23,725 bases of DNA, from assembly GCA_048213135.1 (NCBI GenBank), contig PS015225.1, forward strand, positions 1 to 23,725, read 5' to 3'. A model generated the notes under the pieces. It saw only the letters and a list, made by a program, of their open reading frames with translations. It had not been told where the DNA came from and did not search any database. Source of the DNA: Reclinomonas americana ATCC 50394. Its lineage: Eukaryota; Jakobida; Jakobea; Jakobida. Positions 9,925 to 18,466 of the stretch are shown piece after piece. Within the stretch, counting starts at the first letter, position 1. Each line of letters begins with the position of its first letter. A program made the translations under genes and the position numbers.

Positions 9925-10469
9925 GGATTCACAACAACAACGACAACAACAGCGTGCGATGTGATGTGTGTGTGCGTTGTCGTCAGAGAGGTTGCTGTCC
10001 GCCGATCGCGACTTGATGAACTTCGAACTCACATGCCGTGCTGTGTGAACCCCCACATGCATAAGGATGCTATGTGTTTGTGGACGTAGTCCTCCCCACG
10101 TGACAAGCAGCATGCGCAGCAACACGTGATGCACGAATCACAGTCGACGCCGATCGCGACGTCGACATCGATCGATCGCGACGTCGTATCAAGATCTCAC
10201 AGTGAGAGACTATTGATGAGATGAGAAACGATCTGACATTAGGATTGCTGCACCCCACACTCATGTTCGACAACGGTCTCGAGCTCGAGCTCCAGATATC
10301 GATCGACGTCGCCATGGCCAACCGCACTTCATTTTTTATATTTTTCCATTCACCAACAAACAAGCAACAGCTGTCTTGATATGACCAAGTTCAACCGCAC
10401 CACATTTCAACAAGACGAATGATCCATACTCTTGTCGTGTCGCCAGCTCGCGCGCGTTCGCGTCGGTGC
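9925..10469. promoter_or_regulatory. Intergenic with repeated CGATCGCGAC motifs
   Basis: About 545 nt upstream of the minus-strand gene starting at 9924 and downstream of the MACPF gene. CGATCGCGAC occurs at 10003-10012, 10151-10160 and 10173-10182. The last two extend to GATCGCGACGTCG and are spaced 22 bp apart. A related CGATCGACGTCG lies at 10300-10311. An AT-rich stretch (about 10329-10347) could belong to the MACPF 3' end. No ORF here looks genuine. Confidence 0.45.
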
Positions 10470-13400
10470 TCACTTGCAGGAGAAACTGCACTCCACTTGC
10501 AAGGCTGCAGTTTGCTGGTCGCACATCCAGCGATTATTGCCCCCAATGCTGCAGTTACCATTGTGGGAGACGATAGCAGGAATGTTTAACCAGTTATCCG
10601 GGACCACATTCGTGATCCCGCAGTTGGCCAGGATCCTGCAGCGTGGAGATATTTAGCACGGAAGCAAGCTGCAGGAACTCAGTCACGCTGCAGCTACACG
10701 CACAGGCGTTTGAATGGCCGCGACCAGTATTCGCCATCCATGTCATTGTTTGGCATGCTGAATTTGTTGTCGCTGAAATCACTGTCATTCACACGCAACG
10801 TTGCGGTTGAATCAGCGAATAATGTGTGCCGATGCATGCAGCGTAGCTGATTGTCGTCCTGAATGCAACGCAACATAAACAAAAGGTTTGGCATGTCCTT
10901 GAGCACAGGAAGTCGACCAGTCAGTTGGTTTTGTTCGATGTATCTGACACACGAACGACAAGTCAAGCACACGGAAAACAGACGTTAGTGCTGTCACCAC
11001 AACGCACAAGATTGTCAGAGACTCCGACTTCAACAAGTTTTCCGGAAGGCTGGTTAACTGATTTTGACCCATATCCCTGGAATGGTTATGTTTCTCATTT
11101 AGTTGACTAAGTGAACGTGGATAGGTCAAGCAAGTTGCAACTAACAGAGTGGTGAGCCGTCCAGCATTCAGCCGCTCCGGTGGAATAACCTTGATATTGT
11201 TGTTTCCCAACAATCTGGAAAATGAGAGCGCAGTGATTCAGTATAGATTTCGTGGATCCAGCTTTCGACTGCTCCGACATATACTAATGACAGTTAACAG
11301 TGCAACCAAGGCGACGTAACAGACTGCTCGCGACTGTCTTCGAAAGATCGGGAAAGTCAACAAGTTGCAGGTTCCGTAGGATCCTGAGAACAACAGTTTG
11401 AGTTATCTGGCACTTGTTACAACGCTGCAGCACTATTGCTTGACTGTGATTAGTACTCACACATCTGCAAGGCTCGTAAACGCAGTAAAGTCGAATTCGA
11501 AAACAGCCGATTGCGCTGGTGCCACAATAGACTGAATATACAAACGCTCAATTCGACTTCCAAGGCAAGCTGGTCCAATTGATGGCGAGGTGGTAAATGC
11601 GGAGGTGATAGCAATTCCACTACCGACAAACAGTGCAACTTAATTAGCAACTCGAAGCGATGCGCTGCAGAATATCAATGTTACTGCGCAACTACTCTAC
11701 GAATTCCGGCAGGCTGCAAAGCGCAGGACTGGCATCTGGATACTTCAGGTTAACGTTCCTTCGCAGGCGCAAAGCGAATTAGTCAGGAAGCATCAACAAT
11801 ACCAGAAAACAACAATTAGACGCACAGCACTTGCAGGGACTTTAGATTTCCTATCCCGTCAGGGATGTTGTCGCACACCAATCCTTTCCCCGTGTTTATG
11901 TTCCACGTCCGTCTGTGATTCGCGTATGAACGACAACCATACTGGTAAGTGCAGCGAAAGCACATCTTGCAAGCAGATAGTGTACGCACAGCACGGTGAT
12001 ATTTGTAGCCGACAAAAATGCGTCGTGGCATCCAATGAGGCCATCGTTATAGGACAAATTCCTGATAAACTTGGTGTTAGCGCAATGCACGATTCACACC
12101 TGTGAGGGCAATGTGCAACGTACACATATGTCAGCGATATGAGACGACTGATTGAGGACGGCATCACTCCAACAAGGTTGTTGTTTGGCAAATCCCTGAA
12201 ACAAACGGTGAACTGCTGCAATCGGCATGATCGGAGACTCGGAGAGGAACACGTTACTCACAAATGTGTCAACTGCAAAAAAAAGTGAAACAAAAAGACT
12301 GGTCAAACATGCATGGGCTGCACCAAGCGCAGCGCTTGCATTAATTACAGACCGTCCCAGTCGCATCGCATCCGATCCCGTACCAGTTACAAAAAGGAAC
12401 ATCATTCGACGACCACATAGTCTGGTGCGTCCAACTGGGTCCTCCTGTAGTTTCGTAGAACTCGACGAGGATATCGCGTGTCACATCTTGCTCGCAGTAT
12501 TGCCCTGCACAACCGCAAATAATAAGCAACTATGCGCAGTCTCATAAACAGATCAGAAACTACATGACTAAGAGCGCTTCACCTGTATACGGACCAACGC
12601 ACTCGCAGTAGCTGAGCTGGAAGAAGTCAGAATCCCGACAGATACCACGATTACTGCACGGAATCGGGTATTGTGCGTTGGAACAGTCTACAGGAAGGTG
12701 CAAGTACGTCGCAAGCGCTTGGGTGAACAATGTTGCCTTGGTGTCAATGTTTGGATCATCTGGGAACCTGTAATAGAGTGTAAACGGTTTGCTCAGTCGG
12801 CAGGATGGCTTCCAACAGTAGCTGCTCACCAGTCTGACGTGAGAAGATCAGATATCGGACTGGTCTCCACCTGAAGTGGGACAGGGGAGTCGACAACAGA
12901 AGGGGCCCAGGTACCAAAGGTAAGGGACGCCGCATTTCCACCGTAGGAACGAATGTGCAAGTCCAGGCTTGAAGTGGCCTGCTCAAACAACTGGTACTGC
13001 GTGCTGTTGAAGTTTGTCTACATGAAAACAAGACATCCACGTCAGGAGAGCAGTTGCTTCGAAAACGTATACGTTGACGTTTCAACCAGTTGCAACTCAC
13101 GTGTTCGCCGACCTTGATAATAAAATCCACCTTCGCGTTCTGTGAAACATCCACTGACTTTTCCTTCAAGTCTTTTACAGTCGCTGAAGTCAGTGTGGCC
13201 TCCTCCAGCAGCTGTACAAGTGAGCAGTGGCAAAAATGAAAACAAATTACTAGTTTTCACAAGAAATCGCACTTAGCACACACTGAGCATGACATACCAC
13301 ACCGCCAAGCTCCATCTTCGTGATGAAGTGCGTTCCAAAGTTCTTGATAAAACTGGAGTAGCTGGCCGAAACATCGCCAGAGAAGGGTAGGTGACGAACG

Positions 13401-14207
13401 GCATCACGGAAAAATGGGGCCAGAGCAGGAACTTGAGTATAGGGGTCGATAGTTGGAATAGCTATCCAATAAGACACTCGTGCCTTGTTGAGATAGGTGT
13501 AGGCTGATTCGCTGTCGACTTGTTCTGCGAGCTTGTGAATATTCGTATTCAGAGCGAAAGCAAATTTCCAGAACGACGTATCAACACCGACGTCCACGGT
13601 GTTGCTGTCGATGATATCCTTCAGTGACTCAAACGATCCCGTAGCTGTAGAGAAATCAAGAGAATTGGTGCAGGTGACTTGAACACCGTAGGGAACCAGC
13701 ACATCAGAGTCACACGTCCCGTCGGCAGTGACTGTGGCACGTGGGTGCGATGACATGCACAATCGGAGACGCAGGAATGAGAATGTGGGCCAGTTCGCAA
13801 GCACTCACTGCAACGTACAGTACCATTGTACGTGTATGACCAGATCTGCAGCCTCAGAGTATTCCACAAGTCGCCAGAGCTGTGCAAGAACGGGCTCCCT
13901 TGCAGAATGTCAACGCCCTGCGCGAGCGTGTTGATGCCGGGCAGCGCTGCACATGTACAACAAACATGATACGCAAAGTAAGTCACACTGTGTGACTCGG
14001 CTGCCACACAACCAGGGCATGCGGAAACGTGAATGAATTCACACAACTCTTCGCGAAGAGCAAAGTATCGCTGACGCGCATGCGGTCACTGGCGTCGTCT
14101 GCCACAGACACAGAATGCTGCAGTGCTTCCACACACACAGCAAAACACACAAGCGGCAACACCACGGTGACGATGAGTGCCGAACGAGATCTAGACACAG
14201 AAACCAT
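10470..14207 (-). CDS. Secreted MACPF (perforin-like) protein with EGF-like and leucine-rich repeats, 19 exons
   Basis: Exons: 14207-13997, 13946-13809, 13731-13298, 13211-13101, 13017-12830, 12767-12583, 12504-12353, 12272-12262, 12195-12124, 12061-11990, 11912-11826, 11758-11696, 11619-11461, 11383-11321, 11214-11146, 11076-11008, 10943-10875, 10781-10704 and 10635-10470. They total 2397 nt (798 aa plus stop). The N-terminus has a signal peptide core (ALIVTVVLPLVCFAV). The MACPF region (about residues 70-400) carries LPGINTLAQG, the signature FGTHF followed by ELGG, and DSPVPL. A Cys-rich EGF-like segment follows (PCSNRGIC, CECVGPYTG), then an LRR N-cap (FCNWYGIGCD) and about eleven LRR exons. 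The last exon is a Cys-containing C-cap without a membrane segment. MACPF proteins form membrane pores in defence, predation or development; LRRs usually bind ligands. The role here is unknown. The least certain boundaries are the first donor and exons 12-13. Confidence 0.75.
12262..12272 (-). other. 11-nt microexon in the MACPF-LRR gene
   Basis: TTGACACATTT is flanked by a T8-GCAG acceptor and a GTGAGT donor. Including it changes phase 0 (end of the LRR N-cap exon) to phase 2 (start of the first LRR exon) and yields an LRR-like LTHL. Confidence 0.65.
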
Positions 14208-14644
14208 CGCGTCCCCCACTGAAATGAATTGAGAAGACAGAGAAGGACAGATATAAAGTGCTCGCTTTTGTCTTGCAATGCATGCAGCAAGAGTGCATTG
14301 TCGCGCGGTGCATAGTGCACATGTACAACCCGAGCTCGTGCCATCCAAAGAACGCATTCTGGTGTCAAACTTGGCACAATTTGGTCGACAGCCAATGCCA
14401 TGCGCGCGCATGCGCTGCAGAGAGTGCTGCGAAGCCTCTGCCAGACCCAGCGCTCAACAACAGATGCCGACAGTCTGCATCAGCTAATAATAAAAAAAGC
14501 ATGAGTCTGACTGCGTTCGGTCAGGCACCACTGACTGCATCACGAATATTGTCACGATTGTCACATCCACACACGCGTGCGAGAGGAGAAGAGAGACATC
14601 CACACATCCGCGTCCTCAATCATCCACTCCTCATCATCATCACC
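14208..14644. promoter_or_regulatory. Divergent promoter between MACPF-LRR and ABC transporter genes
   Basis: 437 nt separate two ATGs on opposite strands. A TATAAA-like element at about 14252-14258 reads TTTATAT on the minus strand, roughly 45 nt upstream of the MACPF ATG. Nothing clear marks the ABC side beyond CA-rich sequence and a CACCATGAG start context. Confidence 0.4.
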
Positions 14645-17600
14645 ATGAGCAAAGGAAGCACTGGGAAGACAGAGACCGCGCGTCTGATCAACTCCACCAC
14701 CACTTCTTCATCGACACCCGCTGCGGCGGCAGGAGCAGCCGGTGTGCTGGTGGAGCGACCGGAGGAGAAGCGCAAGGTGGTGCCTCTGTCGCGTGTGTAT
14801 GGACTCAAGCGCAGTGAGGCGTGGCGCATTTTCGTTGGAGCTGTCGGTGAGTCACGCACACACGCACACATTCGCGCGCACATGTGCACAGCGCACGCAC
14901 ACATGCAACAGCAGCAGCAGCAGCAGCAGAGTCGGATGATGCAATTTGTTTGACTGCATTGCATCACGTCTCATTTTCCCTCCCTGTCTTTGTGCAACTC
15001 TCTCCTCCTCTCCTCTCCATTGCTTGCTTCCCTTTGTGTCTGCTTCCTGCCGCCGCGTGATCTCGAGGCTCATTTTTTCTCTGTGTGACCATGTGGTAAT
15101 TTCTCCGTGCGCAGCTGCCTTGTGTCAGGGTGGCGCACTGCCGGCATTTTCGATTGTCGTTTCGTGTGTCGCTTCTCTTTATTTGCGTGTTGTTGATCGC
15201 TCCGCTTCTGATCGCGTTTTTTGCTGCTGTATTCAGTTTGGCCATCTCTTCAACTCGATGTTTGACCCCGACAAGGTTTCTTATTGCATGCATTCCCGCA
15301 CCACTTCTCATCCTCGTCCGCGTGCTCACTCGTCGGCAACAGAACAAGCTGCGCCACGACACGGAATGGGCGGCGTATCTGTTCTTGATCATTGGCGGCG
15401 GCTGCTTCCTCCTGGCCTAGTTGCGTGACGATGCAATCCATCACTCTCTCGTCTCATCCATCCTCACGTCCACAGTGCGCAGCATTCAAGTGGCGTGCTG
15501 GTCCATGGTCGGCGCCAACTTGGTGCACGAGCTGCGCCTGCTCTACTTCCGTGCAGTGCTGGTGCGTCGGTGTTGTGCGGACGTCACCCGCAGCAGCTCA
15601 CCCTCACTCACTCACTCACTTCAATNNNNNNNNNNNNNNNNNNNNACGACAGGCGCACCGGGGAAGAGCTGCGTGAGCTGACCGAGTCCGAGGCCGCCAA
15701 ACACGACGCTGAAGAACACTGCGTTGCGCCTCGAGTGAGTGTGCACGAACTTGCTTGCTTTTACGACCGCCACGACAAACCAGTCAGCACATCGCCGGGC
15801 TCCATGGTGCCATCGGCCACCATGGTGCCACCCTGCCAGAATCCGAGAGCGTACACTGCGAGTGGCCAGAGAGGCAACAGGTCAGCAGCTGCAGCCGTCC
15901 ATTCGAGACGCACACACGCACCTCCGAAAATAGCAAACATGGAGATGCCAAAGCCGAATCCAGCCCAGTGAGCGCTGCTGATGCCGGCCTTCTTGGTGGT
16001 GGTGAGCACACGCTCGAAGCGCTGCTCCTCGAACTCCTCGCGGTTGAAGGCAAACACAGTGCGGATGCCGGAGAACACCTCAGTGGCCTTGCTGCCGGCC
16101 TAATGGAACACAAATCATGAGTAACGTGGGTGTGCGCGCGTGTGTGGAAAAACAGAGGAGGGCGGGTACCTGCGAAAAGGCGGCCGATGACATGCGAGCA
16201 CCACGAGCAATAAAGGAGAACTGCAGGAAGCCCGCAATGGAGACCACTGGCGAGACGGCGAGCAGAATCAGCGTCAGCTTCCAGCCAGTGTAGAAGGCCA
16301 CTCCGAGGCCGCTGAGCATCTGCGCAATGAGCGCAATGCACTGGCCCATCTTCTCGCTGACTGCATTCTGCACGGCTTGTGTTTCGGCCGACAAGTGCGT
16401 CGTCAGCACGCCGGTCTCCTTGTTGTCGAAGAATTCGCCGTCTTGACGCTGCGNNNNNNNNNNNNNNNNNNNNNNNNNNNNNNNNNNNNNNNNNNNNNNN
16501 NNNNNNNNNNNNNNNNNNNNNNNNNNNNNNNNNNNNNNNNNNNNNNNNNNNNNNNNNNNNNNNNNNNNNNNNNNNNNNNNNNNNNNNNNNNNNNNNNNNN
16601 NNNNNNNNNNNNNNNNNNNNNNNNNNNNNNNNNNNNNNNNNNNNNNNNNNNNNNNNNNNNNNNNNNNNNNNNNNNNNNNNNNNNNNNNNNNNNNNNNNNN
16701 NNNNNNNNNNNNNNNNNNNNNNNNNNNNNNNNNNNNNNNNNNNNNNNNNNNNNNNNNNNNNNNNNNNNNNNNNNNNNNNNNNNNNNNNNNNNNNNNNNNN
16801 NNNNNNNNNNNNNNNNNNNNNNNNNCTCTCGTTGCCGCTGCTGCGCTCGCACCAACTGATCACGTCGCGTTACTCGAAATGCAGACTTTGCCAAGGGCCG
16901 TGCGGCTGCCGCTGCGCTGTTCGAGGTCATTGACCGTGAGCCGCTGGTGGACCCGAACCTCAACGGCGTGCGTGCCGAGAACCTGCGTGGCGACATTGAC
17001 TTGCACGCGGTGACTTTCAACTATCCGACTGTTGCGTCGAGCGTGCGCGCGTGTGTGTGTGTGTCTGTTGCATCCGCCACGTTTGACGATTTCATGCAGC
17101 GTCCCGACACGGCGGTGCTGCGTGGACTGAATTTCGAGGTGCGCGGTGGCCAGCGTGTGGCTCTGGTGGGACCGTCGGGCTCCGGCAAGTCCACGGTGTT
17201 TGCGCTGCTCGAGCGTTTCTACGATCCGCGCTCCGGCAGCCTTCGCGTGGACGGCCGCGATCTGCGGTGCGTCTCCCTGTGCTTGGCGTCGTCCACAATT
17301 GGCCAGAGAACTCATTTCCCACACGCACGCGCAGCACGTACTCGCTTCCGTCGCTGCGCGATCGCATCGGTATCGTGTCGCAGGAGCCGACGCTGTTCTC
17401 GGGCACGATTGCCGACAACATTCGCTACGGCATGCTGGATGCGTCGCATGAGCAGGTGGTGGAGGCCGCACGCCGTGCGAACGCCCACGATTTCATCATG
17501 CAGCAGCAGTTGCGTGTGTCACGCACAGCCTGTTTGTTCTCCGAACCCACGCCTGATTCTTCATTGATCTCCTCCCCCTCCAGGCTCGGTTACGACACCA

Positions 17601-18359
17601 TGGTCGGCGAGGGCGGTCTGCAGCTCTCTGGCGGTCAGAAGCAGCGTGTGGCCATTGCTCGTGCGGTACGTATCAGTGTTTGTGTGAGTCCGGCACTACT
17701 TTGCTAATCATGCTCGCCACCCGCAGATTTTGAAGAACCCAGCGATTCTACTGCTCGACGAGGTGACGTTGTCGTCATTTTGGTTGTTAACGACTGGTGC
17801 TCATCTTACTAAGCACAGGCCACGAGCTCTCTGGACGCTGAAAGCGAGGCTCTGGTGCAAGACGCTCTCAATCGCCTCATGGTCGATCGCACGTCGATTA
17901 TCAGTTGCGTGCGACCACCGCAGTCATCGTAGGTTGTGTGATCTGTGAAACTCACGTGTGCTACAGTCGCTCATCGCCTGTCCACGGTGCGCGATTGCGA
18001 TGTGCTGTTTGTGATGCAAGGCATGTTCTCGGTGTGATTTCTGCTTTGTCGTCGCCACTCTCTCACCACTATCCGCAGACGGCCAAGTGGTCGAGCACGG
18101 CACCTACGACGACCTGGAGCGCCGCAACGGCCTGTTTGCCACACTGATCAAGAAGCAGCTGCGTGGTGGTGGCGATGCGGGAGACTCGGCTCCGACGTCC
18201 TCGAATGGCCGCAGTCGCGGTGCTCCTGCTGCTGGTGCTGCTGGTGCTGGTGCCACTGCCAGTGCTCCGTACGGTTTGTCACTCACTGTGCCATGTGATG
18301 AGGGTGGTCTTGTTTCTCACTCGACTGACGCAGGCACGTTTGAGGGCGGCGACCATTAA
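14645..18359 (+). CDS. ABCB-type half ABC transporter (one membrane domain plus one ATPase domain), split by two gaps
   Basis: Plus-strand exons: 14645-14846, 15115-15158, 15237-15275, 15343-15419, 15483-15561, then 16885-17030, 17100-17266, 17335-17508, 17584-17665, 17727-17762, 17819-17903, 17967-18020, 18079-18273 and 18334-18359. The missing middle of the membrane domain lies inverted at 15646-16448. About 670 aa in total, a normal half-transporter size. Membrane domain: [33 protein letters not shown], then [15 protein letters not shown] in the inverted piece. ATPase domain: Walker [11 protein letters not shown]-loop [13 protein letters not shown], signature [14 protein letters not shown], Walker B ILLLDE with ATSSLD, H-loop IAHRLSTV. 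Such proteins dimerise and export peptides, lipids or drugs; substrate and membrane are not predictable. The N-terminus is a Ser/Thr/Ala-rich cytosolic segment. Confidence 0.85.
14909..14929 (+). repeat. (CAG)7 microsatellite in ABC transporter intron 1
   Basis: Seven consecutive CAG units lie inside the 14847-15114 intron, after a CA-rich stretch. Confidence 0.85.
15603..15620 (+). repeat. (CACT)n repeat at the edge of a gap
   Basis: CTCACTCACTCACTCACT is located in the intron just before the 20-N gap. It may be why assembly stopped here. Confidence 0.7.
15626..15645. other. Assembly gap (20 N)
   Basis: A run of 20 N, a conventional placeholder length, sits between ABC transporter exon 5 and the inverted segment. 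Confidence 0.99.
15646..16448 (-). CDS. Middle membrane-domain exons of the ABC transporter, on the opposite strand
   Basis: Minus-strand exons: 16448-16170, 16099-15922, 15855-15781 and 15718-15646 (cut by the gap). They encode the part of the exporter membrane domain that normally follows the first two helices: [71 protein letters not shown] and [14 protein letters not shown]. The acceptor at 16449-16450 (phase 0) fits the donor after plus-strand exon 5 at 15561 (phase 0), giving RAVL then RQDGE. The far end reaches helix 6, directly preceding [18 protein letters not shown] at 16885. These are therefore not a second gene. Confidence 0.9.
16454..16825. other. Assembly gap (372 N)
   Basis: A run of N between the inverted segment and the ATPase-domain part of the ABC gene. 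Little coding sequence need be missing, since helix 6 is on one side and the linker to the ATPase domain on the other. Confidence 0.99.
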
Positions 18360-18401
18360 TGCAGTGCCGAATTCGTCTCGCGCACACAGGTGTGTGTGTT
18401 T

Positions 18402-18407
18402 TTTATT
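18402..18407 (-). terminator. AATAAA polyadenylation signal for the kinase gene
   Basis: The plus strand reads TTTATT; on the minus strand this is AATAAA, about 60 nt past the kinase stop at 18467. Confidence 0.6.
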
Positions 18408-18430
18408 GTTTGTTGTTCCACGCCGGCATC

Positions 18431-18436
18431 AATAAA
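18431..18436 (+). terminator. AATAAA polyadenylation signal for the ABC transporter gene
   Basis: AATAAA lies 72 nt after the TAA at 18357-18359, in a plausible 3' UTR. Confidence 0.7.
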
Positions 18437-18466
18437 CAGCAGGGGTGGTTAACACTGTGCTCTCCG

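Noticed and set aside
11450-11650. Minus-strand ORF with Leu-rich sequence (LLIKLHCLSVVELLS...)
   Set aside because: It lies in another frame of exon 13 and the preceding intron; phase does not connect with the flanking LRR exons.
11684-11695. Possible 12-nt mini-intron (GTAGTTGCGCAG) in the LRR array
   Set aside because: A 76-nt intron from the same donor (11695-11620), with a CTAAT branch-like site and a TAG acceptor, gives correct phase and normal length.
15646-15971. Plus-strand ORF ([19 protein letters not shown]...) after the first gap
   Set aside because: It is the antisense shadow of the minus-strand helix-6 exon ([14 protein letters not shown]) of the inverted ABC segment.
18274-18333. 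Continuous reading frame to the ABC stop without the last intron
   Set aside because: GTTTGT...CAG borders and a 60-nt length match a real intron; retention is in frame, so it stays possible but is not the preferred model.
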